Origin: Bacteroidaceae bacterium
Lineage (GTDB): Bacteria > Bacteroidota > Bacteroidia > Bacteroidales > Bacteroidaceae
Direction of reading: 5' to 3'
Length of the DNA stretch: 47,064 nt
NCBI GenBank assembly: GCA_016291905.1
Contig: JAEEZS010000077.1
Span: 1-47,064, forward strand
Shown here: piece after piece, positions 7,301 through 15,223 of the stretch
Layout: each line of letters starts with the position of its first letter
Position numbering within the stretch: the first letter of the stretch is position 1
Program-made: the position numbers and the translations under genes
The notes under the pieces: generated by a model
What the model was told of the DNA's origin: nothing
Seen by the model: only the letters and a program-made list of their open reading frames with translations
Database searches by the model: none

Positions 7301-10300
7301 AATTAACATGATAGTATTCAACTTTATCAATGTACTCTTCATACTCGCTCCACGCCGTCTTGTACTCAGCGATTTTGTCGTCAGGCACGTAAATCCTCAG
7401 GCCGTTGTGCTTATGGAACACGCCGGTGCCAAGTGTGGCAGGCACGTCGCCCTTGACTATAATGGTGTTCAGGCTGGTGCAGCCGTCGAAGGCATGGTCG
7501 CCCAGGACGGTCACGGTGGCGGGCAGCTCAATCTCCTGCAAGGCGGTGCAGCCGTTGAATGCCCTGCTGCCGATGGTCTTGATGGTGGAGGGCAGCACGA
7601 TGTTGGCCAGCTTTGAGCAGCCTTCGAACCACGAAGCCCCCACATAGTTGAGCCCTACGCTCTCAAAATGCTTGAAGTCGGCGAAGGAGTATATCTTGTC
7701 CTTCTGTGCGGTGAACCTGCCGTCGAGCCACGAGAAGCCGGCACCGCCGATGCGGGCAAAGTCGCAGTAGTCGTCCCAGTAGGCGGGGTCGGTGCCCGTG
7801 TTAGCGGGGTCGTAGTAAGCCATGTCCTTCAGCGCGGCCTTGATGCCCGGGTCGGTGAAGCGGACGACGCACGGCATGAAGCGGTCCTTATACTCGGCCC
7901 ACGCGTCGTCGGCCTCGAACCACGCCACCTGCTGCGGCATCATCTTGATGCGTGCGGGCGAGTCCTTGAATACGTCCTTGCCGATGGAAATCATCTGCGG
8001 CGTCATGGGCTCGATGTGGTTCTCGCCGTCGGTCACCATGTAGAGCAGGTCGAGGTCGGCCAGGTTCGAGCACCCTTGGAAGGCGCGGTCACCGATGTGC
8101 ACCTGCAGCCCGGTGTAGCAGTCGCCGAAGGCGCCGAAGCCATAGAGGTCTACGAACGAAACCGAGCGCAGGTTCTTGTTGTCCTTGAAGGCCTCGGCCA
8201 TCACCTCGTCCAACTGGTAGTTGTTCCATGTGCCGATGTCGTTGCAGAGCTTCACGGCTCCCTGGTGGGCGGTGATGAAGTCGTCGTCGGGTCCCACGAC
8301 AAGGGTGTGCTCGATGAGGTGGCCGTTCTCCTTGTGCTCTTTCTTGATGGAGTTCTGTTCGTAGGCGTAGGCATACTTGGCGCCGTACTCGCTGTACTTC
8401 TCGGCAGGCAGGGCACTCGCGTAGGTGAAGAATTTCTCCAACGGCTTCCACGACTCGCTGGCGAGGTAGTCGTCCTTGCGCAGCGGGTCGATGACGATGT
8501 GGAACGGCACCAGCCCTGCCCCCTTGCCGATGGCTGTCAGCGAATCGACCTCGGCCTGGCATTTCCGTCCGGCAAAGATGCTGTCGCCGGCCAGGATAAA
8601 GTTCTCGGGCCCGAGGGCGCGTGTGCCGTTGTCGTCGGTCGCGAGCAGGGTGCTGAACTCCGTCAGCGCCGTGCAGCCCTTGAAGGCCTCGTCGGGGATG
8701 GTGAAGAGGAACGCCATGCCCGTATTCGACGACTGGCCCGAGATGTCGTGGAACCTGACGGTCTTCAGGCTGGTCTTGTTCTGGAAGGTAGCGGGCAGGA
8801 AGGTCATAGTGCGGTTCGACGTGTTCGAGTTGTTGTCGTTGTCGAAGCCGGCATAGATGACGGCATCCTCCACATTGTCGGCCACGCGCTTGATGTAGGT
8901 GTGAAAGACCAGGTTCTTCTGCGGCGTGGTGATGACGTAGCCACCGCCCACGAGGCCCACCTGGTGGATGTTCGAGAGGATGTTCTCGCGCATGCCCTTG
9001 TTCATGGCGTCGGCGTTGTACGAGCCGCTGCCGCCCCAGCACTTCGAGGCGATGAGGCCGGCGGTGGAGGTGGCTGCGCTGGCGGGATTGACGGCATAGC
9101 GCAGGGCTTTCCACCCCGCATGGCCCATGTCGAGCGCAGCTGCTGCCAGACGTTTGATGGTCAGGGTGCGCCATGCCTTTTCGGCTATCTGTTTCTCCGC
9201 TTCCAACACAGCCAGCCGCGCCGTGGCGTCAGCTGCCACTTCTCTGGCAGCCTGGAATACGGCCTGATGAACCAGCGACAGCTGTCCGATGGAAAGCTGT
9301 TCGAGCGTTCCGACCGAAGCAATCAACGTTCCGTCGGCAGAACAGACACCCAAACTGACCAACTCGCTAAAGGCGGCTTGCCCAATTCTTTTCATCGAAA
9401 CCTTGGCGCCGTTTTCTGCGGCGAATCTGGCAAGGGTGGGGATGCCATTCTTGCCCATCGATGCGGCTATGGTTGCCGCGTTCGTCTCGGCGGCCTGCAC
9501 CAATCCCTGTTGTGTCTCGACGAGTTGGCAGGCTTCGAGTAAAGCATTCCTGGCCTCACTGCTGGCCACGTTTGTGGATTGTACGACGCCCTGGGCGCTT
9601 GCAAAGGAGCCAATGGTATAGGCAACCATAGCCACCTCGATGGCGATGCGCGGTGCCGTCCACCACGACACGTCCTGACTGACCACCTGCGAGGCCTGCA
9701 TGATGCCGCCTGGCGAGATCATGTAGTCGTAGGTCATGCCGCCTTCGGTGAACTCGTCCCTCGGGCTGGGCGAATAGTCGACCGGCTCCAGGAAGGCCAG
9801 GTAAGGCTGCCAGTTGGGGTCGTCCTTGAAGTCGGGATAGAGTTCGGTGGAGACGAGGATTTTGAAGTCGCTGGTTCTCAGGTTCTGCTGATCCTCCCAG
9901 TCGGCCTCGGACATGCTCAGCACTTCAGCGTCGTTGGTCACGTCGGCATAGCCGAAGATGTTGTCGCCCGGGATGACGTCCTTCGGGCCAAGAGCCATCC
10001 AGCGGTCCTCGCCGTCCTGCACGTAGTAGAACAGGCGCAGCTCCTTCAGGTTGGTGCAGCCCTTGAAGGCTCCGTTGGGGATGACCATCTTCAGGTCGCT
10101 GAAGGAGTTCTCGCCTAGGCCGTTGGTCTGCCAGAACTCAATGTACTTCACATGGGTATTGCCGGCGATGGCGTCGCGGTTCAGGACGATGGTCTTGTAG
10201 TTGTAGTACGAGCCCGGGTCGTTGAAAATCTTCATCAGGCCGTTATAGTCGTCCATGATATCGCTGTCGACACCGATAATGGAAGTATAATAGACGTTGC

Positions 10301-12044
10301 AATCGTCCTTCGTGGCCAGCAGCGAGGCAGCGTTGAACTGCTGATAGTCGCCATTCCATGTCTTGATCTGCTGCATCATCTGCTGCTTGCCGCTTTCGTC
10401 GTTCTTCAGGTCTTCGGTCTGGTCGTAGCTGCGATACCAGTGGTACTTCACGCCCTCCAAGGTAAAATCCTCCGTCGTAGCTTCATAGACGATGAAGCGA
10501 CTGCTGTGTTTCTTCCAGATAGCCGAGGAGAGGAAACTCTGGTACTGGTCAGCCTGGGCGCTAATCTTCAGTTTTGGGCAGCCCGTGAAGGCATCGTCGG
10601 CCACGCGGGTCACCTGTGTAGGCGTCAGTGCCTCCCAGTGGTTGTCACCCCGAGTGGTATATTGCATCATCTTGAGCTCACGGAAGTTCGGACAGTTCTC
10701 AAAGGCACCCTGGTCAATGAAGAAACTAAAGCTTGTACGCTGGTTGTAGTTGTTGGCATCGGTGTCCTTGAAGTACATAGTCTCCAGAGCCATGCTGTTG
10801 CGGAAGGCATGGGGCGCAATGAGTCCCAGATGGGTATGGTTGCGCCAGTCGCCCACAAGGTCATTGTGTATCTGTACGCCGTCATTGTTATAGTCGCTCT
10901 CCTTATAGCCAGTGATGGCGGTAATCTCCGAGTAAGCATCTCCGTCAGCGTTATAGACTATCATGTTGGCATCATTGTCGTCGTTCTCGAAGGTCCAGCC
11001 TTTGGCGATGCGGTCCTCATCGCTGATGTAGAAGTGGTAGTCGCGGCGCGACAGGTAGCGATAAGTCACGCCCCACAGCGTGCGCTCGGTCTCGGCCTCG
11101 GGGATGGCACTTGTCCATACGCCTAAGCTGGGTTTCTGTTTGAGGTCTTTGAGCTGATGCAGGCCGTTGCGTGTCCACGGGTCGCTAATGAAGCAACCGC
11201 CGCTCAGGCCGTCCTGCCAGTGGTCGAAGGGGATGCTGGCATCGAGCGTGGTACGTATCCAGCATCCGCTCCTGTAATAGTTGCGGCCGTTGAATGTCAC
11301 GTCGGGATCGCTCACAAACTCGTAGCTGCCGCCTTCGGGAGCATAAAGCTCGTCAACCACGAATGTGCCCTGAGGTCCTAATAATGCCTGTGTCAGGCCT
11401 TCCAGCTCGAAGTTAAAGGTGGTGTAACAGTCCTTAATCGTGAGATTGCTGTAGTCTGACATCCTGACAAAGTTCTGACCGATGCGGACAAGATTGTACC
11501 ATATCAGATCTGCGGGATCGAACAGACTCTCGCGGATGGTTACGGGCAAATATGAATAGCCTATAAAGCCGCCGCAGTTGGTAGCACTTCCACGAGAATG
11601 CAGATTACCCGTGAACGAGCAGCGTTCTATGACGAGTTGTTCGCCGCTGGTTGCCATGCCCACCAGACCGCCGTTTGAGGCATCGCCGCTTATTGTGCTG
11701 TAGATTGTCATGGATGAATGACAGTCATATAAGCGGGTGACGCCGCTGCCGCCTATAATCTGTGAAATGATACCGCCTGTAAATTTGGCACTGGAGCAGA
11801 CCTTGCCCGCCGTATGCAAATGACGGAACGTAGCCCCGCTGACACGATAGAAGGGTGCCTTTGAGATATCTGACGGATTATACTCGCTGCCCACATTGAG
11901 CGTCAGCGTATGGCCGTCACCGTCAAAGGTACCGCTGAAAGGATGCTCGTCGGTACCCACGGAGATCCCCTCGCAGTCAATGTCCTGCGCCAGGCGGAAC
12001 ACCTTGCCAGCGTAGCTGTTTCCACCAGCCACGTCAATGCTCAA
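4341..12044 (-). CDS. BspA-type leucine-rich-repeat giant surface protein, portion after an in-frame TGA
   Basis: 2567 codons from a TTG at 12044, but the frame stays open back to the TGA at 12201-12203, and beyond it continues in the same frame into the 12201-14210 gene. There is no ATG until about residue 130, so this is better read as the C-terminal three quarters of one 3289-codon gene. In order: a third GLUG-type beta-helix module (GTFDGDGHTLTLNV), then many LRR_5/BspA repeats (for example 'IPDEAFKGCTALTEF', 'IGSRAFNGCTALQEIELP', 'IGENAFQEAFGLKRI'), arranged in modules that each open with a GxxYxY motif. Residues ~779-1019 (DNA 8990-9710) are a strikingly Ala-rich helical insert. The end (DIYDLSGRRVTTDAKGIVIENGKKYRIK region) is a C-terminal secretion/anchoring tail. 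BspA proteins are surface adhesins that bind host or microbial ligands. Confidence 0.8.
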   Translation of the reverse strand: MSIDVAGGNSYAGKVFRLAQDIDCEGISVGTDEHPFSGTFDGDGHTLTLNVGSEYNPSDISKAPFYRVSGATFRHLHTAGKVCSSAKFTGGIISQIIGGSGVTRLYDCHSSMTIYSTISGDASNGGLVGMATSGEQLVIERCSFTGNLHSRGSATNCGGFIGYSYLPVTIRESLFDPADLIWYNLVRIGQNFVRMSDYSNLTIKDCYTTFNFELEGLTQALLGPQGTFVVDELYAPEGGSYEFVSDPDVTFNGRNYYRSGCWIRTTLDASIPFDHWQDGLSGGCFISDPWTRNGLHQLKDLKQKPSLGVWTSAIPEAETERTLWGVTYRYLSRRDYHFYISDEDRIAKGWTFENDDNDANMIVYNADGDAYSEITAITGYKESDYNNDGVQIHNDLVGDWRNHTHLGLIAPHAFRNSMALETMYFKDTDANNYNQRTSFSFFIDQGAFENCPNFRELKMMQYTTRGDNHWEALTPTQVTRVADDAFTGCPKLKISAQADQYQSFLSSAIWKKHSSRFIVYEATTEDFTLEGVKYHWYRSYDQTEDLKNDESGKQQMMQQIKTWNGDYQQFNAASLLATKDDCNVYYTSIIGVDSDIMDDYNGLMKIFNDPGSYYNYKTIVLNRDAIAGNTHVKYIEFWQTNGLGENSFSDLKMVIPNGAFKGCTNLKELRLFYYVQDGEDRWMALGPKDVIPGDNIFGYADVTNDAEVLSMSEADWEDQQNLRTSDFKILVSTELYPDFKDDPNWQPYLAFLEPVDYSPSPRDEFTEGGMTYDYMISPGGIMQASQVVSQDVSWWTAPRIAIEVAMVAYTIGSFASAQGVVQSTNVASSEARNALLEACQLVETQQGLVQAAETNAATIAASMGKNGIPTLARFAAENGAKVSMKRIGQAAFSELVSLGVCSADGTLIASVGTLEQLSIGQLSLVHQAVFQAAREVAADATARLAVLEAEKQIAEKAWRTLTIKRLAAAALDMGHAGWKALRYAVNPASAATSTAGLIASKCWGGSGSYNADAMNKGMRENILSNIHQVGLVGGGYVITTPQKNLVFHTYIKRVADNVEDAVIYAGFDNDNNSNTSNRTMTFLPATFQNKTSLKTVRFHDISGQSSNTGMAFLFTIPDEAFKGCTALTEFSTLLATDDNGTRALGPENFILAGDSIFAGRKCQAEVDSLTAIGKGAGLVPFHIVIDPLRKDDYLASESWKPLEKFFTYASALPAEKYSEYGAKYAYAYEQNSIKKEHKENGHLIEHTLVVGPDDDFITAHQGAVKLCNDIGTWNNYQLDEVMAEAFKDNKNLRSVSFVDLYGFGAFGDCYTGLQVHIGDRAFQGCSNLADLDLLYMVTDGENHIEPMTPQMISIGKDVFKDSPARIKMMPQQVAWFEADDAWAEYKDRFMPCVVRFTDPGIKAALKDMAYYDPANTGTDPAYWDDYCDFARIGGAGFSWLDGRFTAQKDKIYSFADFKHFESVGLNYVGASWFEGCSKLANIVLPSTIKTIGSRAFNGCTALQEIELPATVTVLGDHAFDGCTSLNTIIVKGDVPATLGTGVFHKHNGLRIYVPDDKIAEYKTAWSEYEEYIDKVEYYHVNYNNKVVTVTAVGQLASNLGLTLIKENDKVRFIAGPYAKYDSLTVIGPLNGEDVAVLRHMMGADAYDSDFTDGQLRYLNLWDADLKEDKVNSYNGYGVDEYLEKDNWVGEYMFHNCNALESVVLPKSVTEIGENAFQEAFGLKRIAVGCNTTTYTRDLLQALTGIEELVFLTNAHATSESSDPWEAPIQQVYTLSSQLGDYLGDPGLIQQAQNITSPFSSDDLMWTLAGKGHFFPSEYLELESAEGIFNYNSTIKDLDEFYLFQNVKKLKDTFTGMYNLETITLPSGIESISATAFSGCSELKTIHVSSVTVIAADENAEPESPEAQPQYVLPTLAQDAFATLPADFQILVPKEYCKLYRERWAQYADHINPDKPYTAGEEIITVTVTEPNTLAEKLGLTATTRTSTGDTWVNGLKGDYSKIYKLKVIGPISGGDLDVMRYLAGYCPWTSSRNYVGRLEYIDLYDADLVESGIGVAGYHKASTSFYLAENFQLYYVDENELPHHAFLRAYNLKTLILPRTCKEVNERALQECEGLETLVIGDDMTAFNWNALDDDAMLTRMYILAKNKMNITTDLAIWNALCNNYNPTFDAFYVRPSLYDDYLYDDAYTGSSWQRTNNVSKGAFEDDESFCVFASHAAATVDDLTEVYSVNGWFDNHTGVRDLTPLGFAAIDELRAEDVQKLTQLEKIVLPVTLESMEDNLFSNAANLRYVDMLMVDADLMASIKEHCLDNYGIDTQQTLVYLPKEYGDTQETNVVVNSGTNLAATTFRLVDGKDYCVPYAFTTAAVENTRNFATAGSLYTVCLPYELNVPAGATAYQLSERDGDQLVFTAVTGKLEAMQPYLIKTASADVTLDTDIQQQIPASGGNTFGKEKNAPGFTMRGTFDYLTNAEAHSLGAYLLQSDNKWYPAPANVEAASIPAFRSYLLQNSGTGAPELTMRLVGDMTGVETIRTIDADGSEDIYDLSGRRVTTDAKGIVIENGKKYRIK

Positions 12045-12200
12045 CTTTGCCCACTCAGGCGAGCTGCCAATGATATAGGGCGAGGCCTCGGTGCCTTCGC
12101 CGTTAAAAATAAGGGCACTGGCTACTGTTGCGTTGATAGTGATGAGAACGTTTGGTGTGTTTCCTAATTGCAGCGTGTACCAGCCTTCATTGGGGCCTGT

Positions 12201-12203
12201 TCA
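12201..12203 (-). other. In-frame TGA interrupting the giant BspA gene
   Basis: The minus strand reads AAT GAC GCT ACG TGA ACA GGC CCC. The 52 codons after the TGA encode plausible protein in the same frame (GWYTLQLGNTPNVLITIN, then GEGTEASPYIIGSSPEWAKL) that matches the entry strand of the two earlier modules of the upstream gene. This indicates a single ancestral frame from 14210 to 4341. A TGG (Trp) or CGA (Arg) codon is one base away. Confidence 0.85.
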
Positions 12204-14210
12204 CGTAGCGTCATTAGCAGAGACATTACTGAATGAGAGACCATCGTCCACAGAAATCTGAAAGCGTGGCTGTTCAGTGCGTCCCACCAAGAACTTGTCG
12301 TTATCGAACAACAGACCGACACCGTAGGAAGCGAGATGGCTTACAGGATATTCAACAGGAGCCGTCAATCCTGCAGAAAGGGCGTAAGTCAGTTTTAAGG
12401 CTGGATTGCCGCTACAGAGTTCCATCCTGGAGTTGCCTATATCGTAGCCGCCGAAGGTGTTGGTGGCTGAGCCGCAATGGCCCGTCCGCGTATCGTCCAG
12501 TACCAAATCCGTCTTAAAGCCGGAGGCTGCAAAGACATGCTGGTTATATGCCGCACAGTCCTTAAGTGTGATGCCGTTGCCGTTGTTGTTGCACCAGCCC
12601 ACGAGGTAGCCCGCATTGACGAGAACATCGCCGCTTAAAGTTCCGTCGAACAGGCAGCCGCGCAGCGTGGTGGTCGAGCTGGAGGCGTGTCCCACGAAGC
12701 CGCCCGCATGGGTGGTGATGCACGTGATGGTGGCCGACACGCGGCAGTTCTCTATCAGGTTGGTCTTGCCCGCTGTGGCAGGAATACCGCCTACCAGACC
12801 CGACGAGTAGATGGCGCCGTTTATCTCGCCTGCCACATGCAGGTTCTTGATGGTAGCTCCGTCAATCTTGTAGAAGGGGGCGGTGAATTCGCCGCCCGAG
12901 AGATGGGCTGTGATCGTGTGGCCGCCACCGTCGAAGGTGCCGAGGAAATGGCTTTTGAAGAGTTCTCCGCTATATTGGTATTCGCCACCTGCAGGCACAT
13001 GGATATCTATATCGCTGGTCAGCAGGTAGTGCATGTCGCGTAAGCTCTGGTCATGAAGATTCAAGGCGAAATGCTGCCAGTCGTCTTCGTTCTTGATGAG
13101 GTAGGGTTTGTCAGCGTCACCATCGCCATCAAAGTCCCTGTATTGCGACACATAGACATCCTTGGAAGGCATCTTGAGGAAATAATCGATAGATGAACTG
13201 GTGGGGTTGTTCCAATCTTCGGACAGTGTGCTGAAGTCGTAGCCAACAAACCCGTCATCAACAGAGTAACTCTCGATGGTCACCGTCTCGCCGCTGCCGG
13301 CATAGAAGATGTCGCCCAGCTTCAGACCGATGGCCGAGGCTTCAATACCTGTGGTGGAATAAGTGTTTGCGGGATAGTATTTGGGCTTGAACGTGTCGGA
13401 GAGATAGACAATCTTGTAGCCGTGCTTCACCTCGCCCCAGTTGTGGTTCAGCGAGTAGCTGTTCGCCGACGTGATGGCCGATGCCGAGGGATTAGCATTT
13501 GTATTATACTTGTAGTTCATGCCGGCATGGCTGATGTTCGTGTAGCTGGCGTTCTCGATGCAGTTCTTCACGGTGATTCCATCAGACGCATTACACCAGC
13601 CTACGATGGTTCCGGCATAGCTGTAACTGATGCTGCTCGTGGCGGTGATGGTTCCGTCGAACATACAGCCCTCCACGGTCAGCGTGGCCGAATTGCCATG
13701 CCCTACTATACCTCCCACCACAATCTGGCTGTTCTCTGCGAAGGTGGTGATGGCAGCCGACACGTGGCAGTCCTCTATCCTGCTCGTGCCCATCACGCCG
13801 CCACAAAGGCCCGCAGTATGCTTTCCGCCCTGAATGGTACCCACCACGTGGAGGTGGCTAATGGTAGCACTTGTGACGTAGGCGAAGGGAGCTGCCAGGC
13901 CGCTCGTAGCAGAGAGGTTGGCGGTGATGGTATGGCCGCCGCCGTCGAACGTGCCGCTGAACCGATGATCGCTGGTACCCACTGCAGTACTGATGCTGAT
14001 GTCGCCCATCAGTTTGAAGGCAGTGCCAGCGGCCACATGGCCTGCGCTGACCTCACTTGCCAGCGTTGCCCAGTCGGCGGAGTTGCGAATCTGGTAAGGG
14101 TCAGTGACTGTTCCCGAGCCGTCCCATTTCGCCGTTTCCTGTGCGAACCCCTGCACGAAGCCGAGCAGCAGCATAACCACAGGGAGGAAGAATTGGAGTT
14201 TCTTATTCAT
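12201..14210 (-). CDS. GLUG/beta-helix surface protein, N-terminal part of the interrupted BspA giant
   Basis: 669 residues from an ATG at 14210 to a TGA at 12201. Residues 1-24 are a signal peptide (ending VQGFAQ). Two homologous beta-helix modules follow, each opening with a 'W/FDGxGxxxxPYxIxNxxDW' motif (about residues 29 and 365) and each carrying 'F.GTFDGGGHTITA.LS', then short GLUG-like strands ('IVGHGNSATLTVEGCMFDGT'). A third copy of this module starts just after the TGA, in the same frame, showing that this is a fragment of a larger protein. As translated, the fragment would be secreted but would lack the LRR region and the C-terminal anchoring tail. It lies 57 bases downstream of the small MABP-like gene and is probably transcribed with it from the promoter at 14628-14659. 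Confidence 0.8.
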   Translation of the reverse strand: MNKKLQFFLPVVMLLLGFVQGFAQETAKWDGSGTVTDPYQIRNSADWATLASEVSAGHVAAGTAFKLMGDISISTAVGTSDHRFSGTFDGGGHTITANLSATSGLAAPFAYVTSATISHLHVVGTIQGGKHTAGLCGGVMGTSRIEDCHVSAAITTFAENSQIVVGGIVGHGNSATLTVEGCMFDGTITATSSISYSYAGTIVGWCNASDGITVKNCIENASYTNISHAGMNYKYNTNANPSASAITSANSYSLNHNWGEVKHGYKIVYLSDTFKPKYYPANTYSTTGIEASAIGLKLGDIFYAGSGETVTIESYSVDDGFVGYDFSTLSEDWNNPTSSSIDYFLKMPSKDVYVSQYRDFDGDGDADKPYLIKNEDDWQHFALNLHDQSLRDMHYLLTSDIDIHVPAGGEYQYSGELFKSHFLGTFDGGGHTITAHLSGGEFTAPFYKIDGATIKNLHVAGEINGAIYSSGLVGGIPATAGKTNLIENCRVSATITCITTHAGGFVGHASSSTTTLRGCLFDGTLSGDVLVNAGYLVGWCNNNGNGITLKDCAAYNQHVFAASGFKTDLVLDDTRTGHCGSATNTFGGYDIGNSRMELCSGNPALKLTYALSAGLTAPVEYPVSHLASYGVGLLFDNDKFLVGRTEQPRFQISVDDGLSFSNVSANDAT

Positions 14211-14267
14211 AATTGTCGGTTTTTACATTCTGCGTTAGTCGTTAATCTCTTTCGTGTGAAGATATCA

Positions 14268-14597
14268 TTATTTCACGATGATTTTCTTTCCGTTCCTAAT
14301 GTAGATGCCGGTGATGAAGGTGAGGTTGGGGGTGACGGAGTTGTCGGCCGTCTTGTAGAGCAGGTAGATGTAGTCGCTGCTGGAGCCGCAGCCGGCATTG
14401 AGGTCCTGGTCAATGACCTTCCAGCCCTCCTTCTTATAGAGTGCCTTCTTGATGGCCACCTCCTGGTCGGTGCCGCCGATGAGCATCACGTCGGTGATGA
14501 ACTCCGTGGCCCCTGCCGTCATCATCGCCATCACGGCCACAAGCAGCGTCAGCGCCGCCCGTCGCAGGAGAGAGAAGGATTGAATCGTCTTGTTCAT
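14268..14597 (-). CDS. Small exported MABP-like beta-prism protein
   Basis: 109 residues from the ATG at 14597, chosen because the longer frame would start almost on the promoter. Residues 1-27 form a signal peptide (LLVAVMAMMTAGA). The mature part reads ITDVMLIGG ... GWKVIDQDLNAGCG then SSSDYIYLLYKTADN and ITGIYIRNGKK. This order (ITD...; a 'GW/Y.xI..DLN.G' segment; 'YIYLxYK'; ITxI) is the signature of the MABP beta-prism fold, known in eukaryotic MVB12/DENN proteins and in some bacterial pore-forming toxins. The protein ends in IRNGKKIIVK, like the C-terminal tails of neighbouring exported proteins. It is the first gene of the operon with the giant BspA gene. The MABP assignment is my inference; the function is unknown. 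Confidence 0.6.
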   Translation of the reverse strand: MNKTIQSFSLLRRAALTLLVAVMAMMTAGATEFITDVMLIGGTDQEVAIKKALYKKEGWKVIDQDLNAGCGSSSDYIYLLYKTADNSVTPNLTFITGIYIRNGKKIIVK

Positions 14598-14627
14598 GGT
14601 CGAAAAGTCTTTATGATTTACTGAGTA

Positions 14628-14659
14628 CAAAGATACTACTTTTTTCCAGAACGCGCAAA
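14628..14659 (-). promoter_or_regulatory. Promoter of the MABP-like/BspA operon
   Basis: TATCTTTG on the minus strand at 14628-14635 and TTTG at 14656-14659 with exactly 20 bases between, the standard Bacteroidetes -7/-33 pair. The leader to the ATG at 14597 is about 25-30 bases. Confidence 0.75.
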
Positions 14660-14725
14660 GGATTTTGGCGAAATCTTTTGCGTTTAGCGACAGTTTTTGG
14701 GCGAAATCACAAAAGACAACCTTTT

Positions 14726-14803
14726 CAGTAAAGGTGTCAGCGGTTCCAGTAAAGTGTCAACTTCTTCAGGAAATCGAGCGTCAACCGCGTCAGGAAAACG
14801 AGC
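14726..14803. repeat. Imperfect tandem array, unit about 20-24 bp
   Basis: Four related units begin at 14726, 14747, 14767 and 14791 (steps of 21, 20 and 24). Units 1-2 share CAGTAAAG then TGTCA; units 3-4 share CAGGAAA then CGAGC; units 2-3 share GTCAAC. Confidence 0.65.
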
Positions 14804-14855
14804 AAAAAAAGTCAGCCAAAATCGGGAAAAGACACAATGTTAAAAAAAATGTTAA

Positions 14856-15054
14856 ACGGTACCAAAGTACCATGGTATCACGGTACCAATTTTGAAAAAT
14901 CGCCGCGCACTCTATATATATTATATTATGATATATTATTTAAATATATATATATATATATTAAATCATATATCAATAATATCTACTACATAAGATATAC
15001 CTCCACGCGTCGCGCGAGAAAATGGTACCATGGACCATGGTACTTTGGTACCGT
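14856..15054. repeat. 21-nt perfect inverted repeat flanking an AT-rich core
   Basis: 14856-14876 and the reverse complement of 15034-15054 are identical over 21 nt (GGTACCAAAGTACCATGG core). Similarity continues inward as further GGTACC/CCATGG palindromes to 14893 and 15019. The 90-bp centre (about 14911-15000) is almost entirely A/T with long alternating TA runs. No ORF is present. It could be a cruciform-forming site, a protein-binding site or a small non-autonomous element. Confidence 0.75.
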
Positions 15055-15061
15055 TTTTCCC

Positions 15062-15106
15062 ACGCCCCCTGTCGCGCTGGCGACGCCCCCTTTCGTGCTG
15101 GCGACG
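15062..15106. repeat. 21-bp direct tandem repeat (CGCCCCCT...GCTGGCGA)
   Basis: Two adjacent 21-bp units (15062-15082, 15083-15103) match at 19 of 21 positions, followed by the first bases of a third unit. Confidence 0.8.
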
Positions 15107-15163
15107 AGGCCTTCTAATTGTTAATCTGCAAATTCGGCTTTGATTACACAATGAAACGACGCA

Positions 15164-15195
15164 GAAGCGCTCCGCCCAACCGGGCAGAGCGCTTC
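15164..15195 (-). terminator. Terminator hairpin of the sus-like operon
   Basis: A 14-bp stem (15164-15177 with 15182-15195, one G-U pair on the minus-strand transcript) and a 4-base loop, about 28 bases past the SusE/F stop. The following bases are only moderately T-rich (CGTTTCATTG). Confidence 0.7.
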
Positions 15196-15223
15196 GTTGC
15201 AAAGAGCGAAAATGACGGGGTGG

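Larger units (their letters stand above)
14660..15163. other. 504-bp noncoding region, repeat-rich
   Basis: Contains no credible gene on either strand. It holds an imperfect tandem array (14726-14803), an inverted repeat of GGTACC-rich arms around an AT-rich core (14856-15054), and a 21-bp direct repeat (15062-15106). It lies between the terminator of the sus-like operon and the promoter of the BspA operon. Base composition swings sharply: almost pure A/T from about 14910 to 15000, then GC-rich. Confidence 0.7.

Noticed and set aside
12201..12203. Selenocysteine or general TGA recoding at the internal stop
   Set aside because: No selenocysteine insertion hairpin was recognised after the TGA, the context is a structural repeat with no redox motif, and TGA serves as a normal stop for other genes here (for example at 1872).
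14905..15000. Replication origin in the AT-rich core
   Set aside because: No DnaA boxes were recognised and no dnaA, parAB or rpmH neighbour is present; AT richness alone is not enough.
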